Origin: Bacteroidota bacterium
Lineage (GTDB): Bacteria; Bacteroidota; Bacteroidia; Cytophagales; Cyclobacteriaceae
Assembly (NCBI GenBank): GCA_023417785.1
Contig: JAEZEH010000003.1
Span: 1 to 30,152, forward strand
Direction: 5' to 3'
Length of the DNA stretch: 30,152 nucleotides
The position numbers and the translations under genes are program-made. The notes beneath the pieces were generated by a model that was not told the DNA's origin, did no database searches, and saw only the letters and a list, made by a program, of their open reading frames with translations. The number at the start of each line of letters is the position of its first letter. Within the stretch, counting starts at the first letter, position 1. Below are positions 1-8,806 of the stretch, piece after piece.

Positions 1-71
1 AGACCTGAGTTAAGTTACAACTGCCCGCATCGCGTGTAACAGAATTTATTATCTTGTATCACACGTTGATT

Positions 72-1007
72 ATGAAGTTGCTCGCGTACTTTTTAATGTT
101 TGCTTTTTTGCCAGGCGCGGCTCAGCAAAAAGCCCTGCCCCGTGATACATCGTATACGCTGCACAGCACCTTAATCAAAATAAAAAAGTCCCATCCCAGC
201 ATTGAAATCAGTGTCGTCTATCCGCAGCTCAACGATGGGGTTGCCGAACAAAAGGATGTTCCCTACGCCGAAGTTTCAGGTCGTGACCTGAAGGCTGATC
301 TTTTTTACAAGACCAATCCTGCGACAGCTTTACGGGCCGGTATTCTTATGATTCACGGCGGCGGCTGGCGTACCGGCGATAAGTCGCTCATGACGCCGAT
401 GGCGCAGCAGTTCGCAAATGCCGAGTACTTTGTGATGGCTCCCGAATACAGGCTTTCCACGGAGGCCACTTATCCTGCCGCTCTCAGTGACGTATATACG
501 GCCATTGAGTGGATGTACGAAAATGCCGCAACGTACAGGCTGGACACCACAAGACTGGTGGTTCTCGGATGTTCCGCCGGGGGTCAGCTTGCCGCACTTG
601 CAGGCACGACCTTCCACAAACGCAATGGTCACCACGTTCCGCTGGCCGCGATCGTAGATGTTGATGGCATTCTGGCTTTTAAACATCCGGATAGTAAGGA
701 AGGCACGATGGCAGCACAATGGCTCGGGGGTGCCTATGAAGAAGTTCCGCACCGTTGGATTGAGGCGTCGGCACTCACCCACGCCGACGAAACTACCCCG
801 CCGACGCTATTTCTCGGAAGCATGTACCCGCGTTTTCTGGCCGGCAGACAAGACTTTATCCGGATACTCGACTCAAATGGAATCAAGTCGAAAACCCGGA
901 TATTCGACGACGCCCCCCATTCATTCTGGTTGCTGAATCCCTGGTTTGAACCAACCGTTTCGGAAGTACTGGCTTTTCTGGGAGAAGTGCTCGCCAATGA
1001 GAAATGA
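72..1007 (+). CDS. secreted alpha/beta hydrolase (esterase-like)
   Basis: Probable exported carboxylesterase of the alpha/beta-hydrolase fold, 311 aa. I chose the ATG at 72 because it places a clean signal peptide at the start (MKLLAYFLMFAFLPGAAQQ); the frame is open to a TTG at 54. An oxyanion-hole HGGGW motif lies at residues 95-99, the nucleophile elbow G-C-S-A-G-G has Ser168, and the likely catalytic His283 is in a PHSFW context. The usual HGxxDxxVP segment is replaced by a SMYPRF-type loop, so the acid residue is uncertain. The layout resembles esterases acting on acetylated or feruloylated plant polysaccharides, but the substrate is inferred only. It faces the reverse-strand PhnA gene end to end, with 14 bases between them. 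Confidence 0.85.
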   Translation: MKLLAYFLMFAFLPGAAQQKALPRDTSYTLHSTLIKIKKSHPSIEISVVYPQLNDGVAEQKDVPYAEVSGRDLKADLFYKTNPATALRAGILMIHGGGWRTGDKSLMTPMAQQFANAEYFVMAPEYRLSTEATYPAALSDVYTAIEWMYENAATYRLDTTRLVVLGCSAGGQLAALAGTTFHKRNGHHVPLAAIVDVDGILAFKHPDSKEGTMAAQWLGGAYEEVPHRWIEASALTHADETTPPTLFLGSMYPRFLAGRQDFIRILDSNGIKSKTRIFDDAPHSFWLLNPWFEPTVSEVLAFLGEVLANEK

Positions 1008-1021
1008 GAACCCGAAACGTG

Positions 1022-1609
1022 TTAGCCAGACTTTTTGACGTATTGCGTTAATATCACAATCTGCTGACCATTTACTTTGCCTTCAATCTGACCCGCGTTG
1101 CCTTCGACGAGTGAAATCCCCCGGACTGCCGTCCCACGTTTTGCTGTAAATCCGCCACCCTTCACATCAAGATCCTTGATCAGCACAACGGTATCGCCGG
1201 CCTGGAGAATATTTCCGTTGCTATCCTTATGCACGATTTGTGCCTCTCCGTCATCATTATCGCCTCCCAGCGGAGCCGACTTTGCCCATTGCAGCATTTC
1301 ATCGTCGAGGTAAAGCATATCAAGCAAATCCTGAGGCCAACCTTCGTTCTTCAATAAATCCAATACACGCCAGGCGGTAACTTTTACCGCTGGTATCTCG
1401 CTCCACATGCTGGTGTTGAGACATCGCCAATGATTAGCGTCAATGTGTTGTGGATCAGCCAGCTGCCCCGAACAAGTACCGCAGATCAGCACACTATGAT
1501 CAGCATCGCCGGGACCCGGCGGGACTTCGTATACAGTAAGATCTTCCTTCGCTGCGCATAGTTCACACGTGGAATCGCTACGCTCATGTAATTGTGTTTC
1601 AATACTCAT
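1022..1609 (-). CDS. PhnA-domain zinc protein
   Basis: Cytoplasmic protein of the PhnA (YjdM) family, 195 aa. The N-terminal part carries a zinc-ribbon-like pair of Cys motifs, CELC at residues 15-18 and CGTC at 43-46. The C-terminal third is the typical PhnA domain, with D-S-N-G-N, G-D-T-V-x-L-I-K-D-L, K-G and a G-x-I-E-G-K stretch close to the end. The family was named from a phosphonate locus, but it is not the phosphonoacetate hydrolase and its function is unclear. Start set at the ATG at 1609 (MSIETQ); the frame extends nine codons further to 1636 without a better start. A candidate -7 box lies just upstream (1626-1633), and no phosphonate genes are nearby. Confidence 0.85.
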   Translation of the reverse strand: MSIETQLHERSDSTCELCAAKEDLTVYEVPPGPGDADHSVLICGTCSGQLADPQHIDANHWRCLNTSMWSEIPAVKVTAWRVLDLLKNEGWPQDLLDMLYLDDEMLQWAKSAPLGGDNDDGEAQIVHKDSNGNILQAGDTVVLIKDLDVKGGGFTAKRGTAVRGISLVEGNAGQIEGKVNGQQIVILTQYVKKSG

Positions 1610-1625
1610 AATTCCGTGAATGCAG

Positions 1626-1633
1626 CAAAGATA
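1626..1633 (-). promoter_or_regulatory. candidate Bacteroidota -7 promoter box for the PhnA gene
   Basis: Read on the reverse strand this is TATCTTTG, a full match to the TAnnTTTG -7 element of the Bacteroidota primary sigma factor. It ends 16 bases upstream of the chosen ATG at 1609. No clear TTTG -33 element is visible at the usual distance. A small dyad CTGAC-ttc-GTCAG sits just upstream. It also supports the downstream start codon over the longer reading frame. Confidence 0.4.
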
Positions 1634-1750
1634 CAAATACTGACGAAGTCAGGAAAATCGCATAGTTGGAGCAGGCTATTTGCCACCAACTGTATCAGGT
1701 TGTCAATCGCCTTTATTACCAGTATATTGGAGAGGATCATTTTGAAAGCT

Positions 1751-2290
1751 ATGAAAACGGTCTGCCTTTGTACACTGTATGTATGCCTTACGGTTTCCGT
1801 TTTCGCGCAGGATATCGAAACCGAATTTGAAGCTGGATTCTCACATCATTTCGAACTCGGTGTTGGGGCGAGAGATGTATGGCAATACAAACATCCCCGC
1901 CGCTACTTCAACTCACTACAATACGCGCCGACATTTACCCTTCCGGGGAACTGGTTTCGGATAGCACCGATGATTGGCGCAATGTACCCCGGCAATGAGA
2001 TCAATTTTGTGTGGGGACTAAAATCAGCGTACCGTATACAAACCGGCAACCTTAATGGCCTGGGGTCTTTGTACAATATACATCTCGTTGCGGAAGGATG
2101 GCGAAACGAAGGCAGCTACCTGTTTGGTGGCGGTGTTGGCGCCGAACTCGGGCAACTCGTGACGGTTTCATTTAAGAACCTGTATCATACTGAAAGCAAC
2201 GAAATCTGGTCGATGCTCAGTATGGGAGTCGTTCTTTATCCGCGAAAGCAAAAAGGAAGCGATGCGAACCATTACACACCATCCCCATGA
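1751..2290 (+). CDS. exported hypothetical protein, possibly outer-membrane
   Basis: Protein of 179 aa with a signal peptide (MKTVCLCTLYVCLTVSVFAQ). I do not recognise the family. The mature part alternates hydrophobic and polar residues, is rich in Gly, Tyr and Trp, and contains Gly-rich turns such as G-G-G-V-G-A-E-L-G. It ends in a strand-like segment followed by a basic tail (PRKQKG), so a small beta-barrel or periplasmic beta protein is possible. The start at 1751 was preferred over upstream in-frame codons because it gives the signal sequence. Its stop overlaps the patatin start in an ATGA (2287-2290), which implies translational coupling and perhaps a shared job at the envelope. Confidence 0.7.
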   Translation: MKTVCLCTLYVCLTVSVFAQDIETEFEAGFSHHFELGVGARDVWQYKHPRRYFNSLQYAPTFTLPGNWFRIAPMIGAMYPGNEINFVWGLKSAYRIQTGNLNGLGSLYNIHLVAEGWRNEGSYLFGGGVGAELGQLVTVSFKNLYHTESNEIWSMLSMGVVLYPRKQKGSDANHYTPSP

Positions 2291-3348
2291 CCAAATCAGC
2301 ACTCATCATCAGCGGCGGCGGAGCGAAAGGAGCTTTTGCCGTCGGCGTGCTCAAGTTTTTGCAGCGCCACACCACGGTGGACTTCCAGCTGCTCAGCGGA
2401 ACAAGTACCGGAGCCCTCATTTCACCGTTAGCGGCTACAGGACAAATCGATTTACTTGAAGATATCTACACGTCGATCACAACAAGTGATGTGCTTACGA
2501 AAGGGAACGTGATAACTCAGGTGCGAAATGGAAACCACTTGTTCGGCACAGAGCCCCTGCTGAGACAAGTACGCCAATTCGTTACTGCCGAAATATTTGA
2601 TAAGATTGTCGCCTCCCAAATTGACTACTTCAACTGCTGCGTCAGCCTGCAAACCGGTAAGGTAATTCACTACAGTATTCGCGACATGGACATTTTCCAC
2701 AATCACCCTTATTACGAGATCAGGAAGATCAAAAACCTGGAGGATCTTCGCTGGTCGATTATGGCATCGGCGAATCAACCCGTCTTCACGCCACCGATCA
2801 TTGTGGATCCCACCGAGTCACGGGAGCTTTGCGTTGACGGCGGCGTGAAAGAAACCGTGCCCATAAGCGTCGCGATTGAGTGCGGCGCATCTGAACTTTG
2901 GGTGATCGACAACAACACATTTTTGCCGGACCCAATGGATGCCGGAGCGGAATTTGGGAAATTTCTCGACGTGCTGAAACGTACAATTCACCTGTTCCAG
3001 AAAGATGTATCGTATTACGATGTCGCAGTTCCTCAACTAAGGATCGCCGGTGCACACCTGATCAGCACTTTGCGTGAACGTCTTCGCAGCGCCGGAGCAA
3101 GTGATGAGGCAATGAAGGCTTTTGAAGATGTTGCCGGCGACGCCGAACTAAATCCTTTTGCCGGAACCAGGACGCATCGGATGCATGTGATACGCCCTGA
3201 ACACAAACTGGCCGAAGATGGCGGGCTGGAATTTATTCCGGCGCAAATGCGGCAGATGCTGGACCATGGTTTTGAGCAGGCCCGTCTGTACTTCGAACGA
3301 AACCAGCTTACCCATCTTTACAAAAGCATTGATCCACCCGTCGCATAG
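2287..3348 (+). CDS. patatin-like phospholipase
   Basis: Lipid acyl hydrolase of the patatin family, 353 aa, without a signal peptide. Near the N-terminus is the oxyanion-hole loop SGGGAKGAF (residues 9-17). The nucleophile motif G-T-S-T-G has Ser40, and the partner Asp is in the D-G-G triad at residue 184, preceded by the usual MASANQPVFTPP-type segment. The Ser/Asp dyad is intact, so activity is expected. The C-terminal 120 residues (helical, ending YFERNQLTHLYKS) are less typical. Expression is probably coupled to the upstream exported protein by the ATGA overlap. It is followed by about 280 bases before the PKS start, so it is probably not in the PKS operon. Confidence 0.9.
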   Translation: MTKSALIISGGGAKGAFAVGVLKFLQRHTTVDFQLLSGTSTGALISPLAATGQIDLLEDIYTSITTSDVLTKGNVITQVRNGNHLFGTEPLLRQVRQFVTAEIFDKIVASQIDYFNCCVSLQTGKVIHYSIRDMDIFHNHPYYEIRKIKNLEDLRWSIMASANQPVFTPPIIVDPTESRELCVDGGVKETVPISVAIECGASELWVIDNNTFLPDPMDAGAEFGKFLDVLKRTIHLFQKDVSYYDVAVPQLRIAGAHLISTLRERLRSAGASDEAMKAFEDVAGDAELNPFAGTRTHRMHVIRPEHKLAEDGGLEFIPAQMRQMLDHGFEQARLYFERNQLTHLYKSIDPPVA

Positions 3349-3601
3349 TGCCCGGCAAAATCCAAGGCTCATATTTTTTTTCCTATCAAATCGGTAAGCG
3401 TGTAAGAAAATCCATAGCCGGCAACAATTTACTATCAACAGACTTCACGATAAACGGTGTGGCTATACGACACGGTCAAATCTAAAACGTTGCCATCCAC
3501 AAAAAACGAACAACCCGATTTATATGGTATGGATACTCCTACCTGTAAATCCGGATTGTAAGCTTGTAAAACTATTTACTTCATTTATTACCGCTCCCTT
3601 G

Positions 3602-3623
3602 GTTAGGTTTGTCGAAACCTAAC
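3602..3623 (+). promoter_or_regulatory. inverted repeat over a candidate -7 box upstream of the PKS
   Basis: A perfect 9-bp inverted repeat, GTTAGGTTT - GTCG - AAACCTAAC. The left arm contains TAGGTTTG (3604-3611), a full match to the Bacteroidota TAnnTTTG -7 element; no convincing -33 TTTG is visible at the usual spacing. If this is the promoter, transcription would begin about 10-15 bases before the ATG at 3633 and a bound repressor would block it. A hairpin in the 5' leader is the alternative reading. Confidence 0.5.
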
Positions 3624-3632
3624 TTAACGAAT

Positions 3633-6600
3633 ATGATTGAAGGCACTCAGGCTGGAGACGGGAATGCTATTGCAATTGTTGGCATCTCATGCCGGTTCCC
3701 GCAGGCGAATTCACCCGACGAGTTGTGGTCACTGCTCGAGAACAAAAACCACACGATCGCCGAAATTCCGAAAGAACGCTGGAACGCCGACGCGTTGTAT
3801 GATACTGATCCTCACGCAGAACGAAAGACTCACCAACGGCAAGCATCCCTGCTAAAAGACATTCACGATTTTGATCCGTTGTTTTTCAATATTTCACCAG
3901 CTGAAGCAATTGAAATGAGCCCTTCTCAGAAGCTGATGCTTGAACTGGCGTGGGAGGCGATCGAATCGTCAACAATTCCCTTTCGGAAGGTGCGCGGAAA
4001 CAACGTAAGTGTTTTCGTTGGAAACATATGGAGTGATTTTGAACACTATCGGAGGACCAAAAATGCAAGGGCGACCCTTCATTCTGCGGTGGGTATGTCT
4101 TCACCTGTCGTTGCAAACCGTGTATCCTTTGCGTTGGGCCTTACCGGCGCGAGCCTGGTGGTCGACACCGGTTGTTCCGCATCCCTGGTGGCGTTGCACC
4201 TCGCTTGTCAGAATTTGATTCACAACGAGTCAGCCATGTCGATCGTGGGTGGCATCAACCACATTCTTGATCCCGACAAATGGGTGGAACTGACCCGATT
4301 CGGCGGGCTTTCATTCAAACACAGGTGCAGTTCGTTCGACAAGGACGCAGATGGCTTTGTTCGCGGCGAAGGTGGCGGAGTCCTCCTGTTGAAACGACTT
4401 GCGGACGCCGAACGTGACGGCGATCACATTTTTGCGGTTATCCGGGGCACCGCGATAAACAACAACGGTTTTAATGACACACTTCCAGCCACGAGTACAG
4501 AAGGCCAGCTTGCCCTGCTTAAAAATGCCTACGAAGTGGCGGGGATTCGCCCTGAAGAAGTCCATTACGTCGAGGCCCATGGCACCGGAACTAAACTCGG
4601 CGATCCCAATGAAGCCAAAGCCATCGGGCAGTTCTTCCAGGAAAACCGTTCCCGTAACCTGAGAATCGGTTCGATCAAAACCAACATAGGTCACACTGAA
4701 GCTACCGCAGGCGTCGCCGGATTGATAAAAGTCGTTCTGGCCATGCAACATCACACTATTCCTGCAAACCTGAACTTTACTACGCCAAATCCCGATATCC
4801 CTTTTGATGAACTCAAGCTTGAGGTTCAGAAGGAAGCCTCACCCTGGCCGGTGGTTCATGGTGAGACGTATAAAGCCGGGGTTAACTCTTTTGGATGGGG
4901 TGGTACCAATGCGCACGCAGTACTTGAACAATATGTACCGCGTACCCAGGAACAACCCAAACCGGTTACCCTATACGCACTCGCTTTGTCCGCGAAATCA
5001 CCGCAGGCGTTGTTGGAATACGCTAAACGATACGCCGAAAGCATTCAGCAATGCGATGAACAAACGTTCCGCTCCGTATGCGTCGCCACCGCTCTATCCC
5101 GGGCCGAATTCGATCACCGGCAAATATTTTCAGGGACGTCGCGCGAAGAAGTTTTGGGAGCACTTAATGCTTTTATCGCCGAGTTGACAGAGGTAGCGCC
5201 TGTCATGAATGCTGATCACAAAAAGAAAATTGTGTTTGTATTCCCCGGCCAGGGCGCGCAATGGCTTGGAATGGGTCGCGACCTCATGGCGAGAGAACGC
5301 GTGTTTTGCGAAATGATTGAAGCGTGTGACGAAGCGTTTCGTCCATTTACCGATTGGTCGTTATTAAAAGAGCTTGATGCGGATCCGGCAGCTAGCCGCC
5401 TAAACGAAATCAATGTTGTTCAACCGGCACTGTTTGCTATGCAGGTAGCCTTCGCCAAGCTATGGATATCCTGGGGTATTCATCCCGACGCAGTTGTCGG
5501 TCATAGTATGGGTGAAGTTGCAGCTGCTTACATTTCGGGCGCGCTATCGCTTCGCGATGCAGCAAAAATTATTTGTACGCGCAGCCGTCTCATGAAGAGT
5601 GTAGCCGGCACAGGCGGTGCCATGGCCGTTACCGAATTAAGCCGTAAAGATGCCGATCTTGTCGTACAACGGTACAACGGAAGGCTATCTGTCGCAGTGA
5701 ATAACAGCCCTAAATCAACGGTACTTGCCGGTGACAAGAATTCAATTGACGAGGTGTTGAGGGAACTCGAAAGTCAAAACCTTTTCTGCAGGCTTGTAAA
5801 AGTTGACGTAGCCTCCCATAGTCCGCAGATGGATCCGCTCATGGAACCGCTGCGTGCGGAACTTGCCGATGTATCGCCTTTGCGTTCCGTAATCCCTTTC
5901 TATTCCACTGTGGATGCGGGAGTTGTGGAAGGAGAATACCTGAACGCCGATTACTGGGTAAACAACCTCAGGGGTACTGTACAATTTGCGACGGTCCTTG
6001 CTGAACTCATGAACAGTGGTAAGAACGCGTTTGTAGAATGTAACCCGCACCCTGTACTTGTAAATGCACTAAATGAGTGCGCCGAAAATACCCGGGCGAA
6101 GATCATTGCGATCGGCTCAACTGTTCGCGAAAAAGACGAGTCCCAGGAAATGCAGCGAAATCTGGGCGAACTTTTCGCCCGCGGGTGTACTCCCGATTGG
6201 ACGAAATTCTATGGCACAACGATGGTTCCGCATGTTGCCCTTCCGGCGTATCCTTTCCAGCGTGAACGTTATGAGATTGAAGACCTTTCCGCTGAGCTGG
6301 GTGAGAACCTGAACGTTATCAACGCCACCTACCAGCTTCTGGGAGCCCGGATCAACCTCGCGAACCTTGATCACACGTACTTTTGGGAATCAGCTATCAG
6401 CCTGCAAAAATTTCCGTTCCTGAAAGATCACCTTGTCAACGGCCGGATCCAGGTACCTACCTCCTGTTATATGGAAATTATTCTGGAGGCAATTATGGAA
6501 ATCTTCGAAGGGAATACTGCTGTAAATATTGAGGATGTCGTGCTTGCCGAACACCTCTGGCTTGGTGAAAAAGATCGAGTCGACATTCAGGTCAAATTGC

Positions 6601-8363
6601 TTCTCCAAGGGCGGTTCTCAGGAAAAGTTATAGTACACAAAAAGGAGCGCAACGGCACATGGGTTGTGCTTTCAAGCGGAGAAATCCGCGTCCTCGAGAC
6701 GGATTATAAATCCGAGACAACGCGCATGTTCGAGGAACTGGAATATCAGGAACCGGCGTATACGGAGGGAATAAACTACTACAACCTGCTTCGGTCCATC
6801 GGATTTGATTTCGGAAAAACATTCCATCACCTGACAGGTCTGGATAAGGTGGGTCAGCGAAATTCGAACAAGATTCTGTTTTCCATTAGTCCCGCAGATC
6901 ATGTAATTCAGACAGCAAACAAGTACCGCATTCACCCTGCGCTTCTCAGTTCATTTTTCCAACCTCTCCTGGGCCAGCTAACTACTATTTTGGAAGAAGG
7001 CAATCACATGGAAGTGGAATTGCAACGGATAAACGAATTCATTTTAGAAGGTAACGTAAACTATTTGCATGAAATCCGCGGCCTGATGATCATGCACGAG
7101 ATGGAGAAGAGAGCCGACGTATCGGGGACCTGGGCGTTCTCCGCGGATATTATTATAGCCAATTTCGACAACTCACCGGTTATGCTTATCAAAGGATTAC
7201 AGGGAATCGCAAAACGAATGGTCCCGGAACTCAGATCGGGAACAGGTTCCTCAAATCAATCGATACTGAACCGGATACAAAACAGTGGCAGTGAAATCGA
7301 AAGCACCCGTATACTGCAGGAACACATCAGCCACCACGTTGCGGGAATTGTAAAGATATCTGCGAGTCGGGTGAAACCTACCATGACATTCAAGGGAATG
7401 GGGTTGGATTCCCTTATGGCCGTGCAGCTTCGAAACAAACTGGAACAGGATTTCGCCATGAAGATTCCCGTCAGCATGTTCTGGGCGCATCCTACGATCC
7501 AGGACTACACAAGCTACCTGTTGAACCTGCTGACAGGTGTGAAACCTGCGGAAACGAAACCGGTCAGAAAGGAAAAGCGACGCGACCATACTAAGTGGTT
7601 TTCGGTTCCTAAACCGGCACCCGATGCAAGGTATCGACTTTTCTGCTTCCATGACGCGGGTGGAAGTGCATCGTTATTTGAAGGCTGGGAGAATTATCTT
7701 GATTCCTCTTTGGTTGAATTTGTAGCTGTTGAACTGCCTGGACGAGGTCGCCGACTTAATGAATCGCCGGTGACCGATACCGTTGAGTTGATCAATGAGC
7801 TTACGCCCCTTATGTTGCCACTCATCGATAAGCCGTATATTTTTCTTGGTCATAGCATGGGCGGATTGGTAGCTTTTGAAATTATGCATGAGTTACGCAG
7901 GCAAGGCCAGCGTCTTCCCGAAAAACTATTTATTTCATCAACATCCGGCCTGAATGCGTATGAGAAGCAACAGGTTGACTACACCCTTAACAACGATGAA
8001 CTTGTGAAATTGTACCCGCATCTGGACTTATCGGTGGTCGGAGACGAGGAACTTCAGCAAATGCTGATTCAGATACTGCGTGCCGACCTTCAGTTGCTGC
8101 ACAGTCATCAGTACCGTTTCGAAGTGCCGTTTAACGTGCCTGTTCTGGCAATCCATGGTGAAGATGACAAGCGTGTAAGCCGGTATCAGATTGAGCAGTG
8201 GGAGAAAGAAACGTTTACGACGTTCAGATTAGTTTCGCGTCCGGGAGGCCACCGCTATATTGAACACGATGCCGGCTTTGTGACAGCGTTTATCCAGGAG
8301 CAGTTGCAGGAACCAGCACCAGTTACCATTGATTTTTCTCAAAACGGAAAGCACGAAGAATGA
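3633..8363 (+). CDS. type I polyketide synthase, KS-AT-DH-ACP-TE
   Basis: Single-module modular or iterative PKS, about 1576 aa. KS (about 12-432) has active Cys181 in DTGCSASL (a variant of the usual DTACSSSL), His316 in HGTGT and His354 in GHTEA. AT (about 532-825) has FPGQG, Ser625 in GHSMGE and a VASH selectivity motif at 726-729, followed by the LPAYPFQRERY linker. A DH-fold region (about 895-1190) keeps His933 in HxxxGxxxxP, but the usual catalytic Asp of the second motif is Ser1106 (HPALLSSFFQ). No KR or ER is visible. ACP (about 1225-1300) has Ser1260 in GLDSL. The C-terminal thioesterase (about 1328-1560) has Ser1408 in GHSMGG and His1540. ATG 3633 is preferred over TTG 3609 because the TTG lies in a putative promoter box. 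It overlaps the lipocalin gene by ATGA. No phosphopantetheinyl transferase is nearby. Product unknown. Confidence 0.95.
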   Translation: MIEGTQAGDGNAIAIVGISCRFPQANSPDELWSLLENKNHTIAEIPKERWNADALYDTDPHAERKTHQRQASLLKDIHDFDPLFFNISPAEAIEMSPSQKLMLELAWEAIESSTIPFRKVRGNNVSVFVGNIWSDFEHYRRTKNARATLHSAVGMSSPVVANRVSFALGLTGASLVVDTGCSASLVALHLACQNLIHNESAMSIVGGINHILDPDKWVELTRFGGLSFKHRCSSFDKDADGFVRGEGGGVLLLKRLADAERDGDHIFAVIRGTAINNNGFNDTLPATSTEGQLALLKNAYEVAGIRPEEVHYVEAHGTGTKLGDPNEAKAIGQFFQENRSRNLRIGSIKTNIGHTEATAGVAGLIKVVLAMQHHTIPANLNFTTPNPDIPFDELKLEVQKEASPWPVVHGETYKAGVNSFGWGGTNAHAVLEQYVPRTQEQPKPVTLYALALSAKSPQALLEYAKRYAESIQQCDEQTFRSVCVATALSRAEFDHRQIFSGTSREEVLGALNAFIAELTEVAPVMNADHKKKIVFVFPGQGAQWLGMGRDLMARERVFCEMIEACDEAFRPFTDWSLLKELDADPAASRLNEINVVQPALFAMQVAFAKLWISWGIHPDAVVGHSMGEVAAAYISGALSLRDAAKIICTRSRLMKSVAGTGGAMAVTELSRKDADLVVQRYNGRLSVAVNNSPKSTVLAGDKNSIDEVLRELESQNLFCRLVKVDVASHSPQMDPLMEPLRAELADVSPLRSVIPFYSTVDAGVVEGEYLNADYWVNNLRGTVQFATVLAELMNSGKNAFVECNPHPVLVNALNECAENTRAKIIAIGSTVREKDESQEMQRNLGELFARGCTPDWTKFYGTTMVPHVALPAYPFQRERYEIEDLSAELGENLNVINATYQLLGARINLANLDHTYFWESAISLQKFPFLKDHLVNGRIQVPTSCYMEIILEAIMEIFEGNTAVNIEDVVLAEHLWLGEKDRVDIQVKLLLQGRFSGKVIVHKKERNGTWVVLSSGEIRVLETDYKSETTRMFEELEYQEPAYTEGINYYNLLRSIGFDFGKTFHHLTGLDKVGQRNSNKILFSISPADHVIQTANKYRIHPALLSSFFQPLLGQLTTILEEGNHMEVELQRINEFILEGNVNYLHEIRGLMIMHEMEKRADVSGTWAFSADIIIANFDNSPVMLIKGLQGIAKRMVPELRSGTGSSNQSILNRIQNSGSEIESTRILQEHISHHVAGIVKISASRVKPTMTFKGMGLDSLMAVQLRNKLEQDFAMKIPVSMFWAHPTIQDYTSYLLNLLTGVKPAETKPVRKEKRRDHTKWFSVPKPAPDARYRLFCFHDAGGSASLFEGWENYLDSSLVEFVAVELPGRGRRLNESPVTDTVELINELTPLMLPLIDKPYIFLGHSMGGLVAFEIMHELRRQGQRLPEKLFISSTSGLNAYEKQQVDYTLNNDELVKLYPHLDLSVVGDEELQQMLIQILRADLQLLHSHQYRFEVPFNVPVLAIHGEDDKRVSRYQIEQWEKETFTTFRLVSRPGGHRYIEHDAGFVTAFIQEQLQEPAPVTIDFSQNGKHEE

Positions 8364-8806
8364 GGGAAGTTATTGGCAAAGAAATCGTGGGTACATGGGA
8401 ATTTGTTTCATGGACCTACGTTTCGCCCCAGGGTGAAACAGTGGATTTTTTCGGGAAGGAATCCAGGGGCATTCTGATGTATGATGCATCGGGATACATG
8501 AGCGTCCAGTTGATGAAACTCCCGCGGAGCAACATGTCGGTTCAACGTTTATTCGAGGGCCCGCCAGAGGAGGTTGCCCACGCATATGCAACGTATGCGG
8601 CATACTACGGACGATACGTTGAACGTAGTCCGGGAGAAGTCATTCACCTGATAGAAGGGAGCCTGTTCCCGAACTGGACTGGCAAGGAAGAAACAAGATA
8701 TGCGAAGCTGGACGGAGATTTCCTTACACTGAGTGCGCCAGCGATAGAAATGGCGGGCCACCAGATCATATTTAATGTCCGGTGGCGCCGCTTCAGGTCG
8801 TTGTAA
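8360..8806 (+). CDS. lipocalin-like domain protein coupled to the PKS
   Basis: Protein of 148 aa with the lipocalin-like fold of the Lipocalin_5 type. It opens with the characteristic I-V-G-T-W-E-F-V-S, then a G-x-L-M-Y-D-A-S-G-Y-M-S-V-Q strand pair, a central Y-A-A-Y-Y-G-R-Y segment and a closing W-R-R. No signal peptide, so it is cytoplasmic. Members of this family are small barrels thought to bind or convert hydrophobic small molecules, and some occur beside polyketide genes. Its ATG overlaps the PKS stop (ATGA at 8360-8363), so it should be translated in step with the PKS and may bind, cyclise or protect the product. That role is inferred. The reverse-strand gene ends on the very next base. 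Confidence 0.8.
   Translation: MREVIGKEIVGTWEFVSWTYVSPQGETVDFFGKESRGILMYDASGYMSVQLMKLPRSNMSVQRLFEGPPEEVAHAYATYAAYYGRYVERSPGEVIHLIEGSLFPNWTGKEETRYAKLDGDFLTLSAPAIEMAGHQIIFNVRWRRFRSL

Noticed and set aside
330..782. Long antisense open frame within the alpha/beta hydrolase gene
   Set aside because: Shadow of the clear hydrolase gene on the other strand; no protein-like features.
3609..3632. TTG start for the PKS, adding eight residues
   Set aside because: The TTG lies inside the putative -7 box and the inverted repeat; the ATG at 3633 needs no special assumption. It cannot be fully excluded.
7251..7652. Long antisense open frame within the PKS ACP region
   Set aside because: Shadow frame; the forward strand encodes an intact ACP and linker there.
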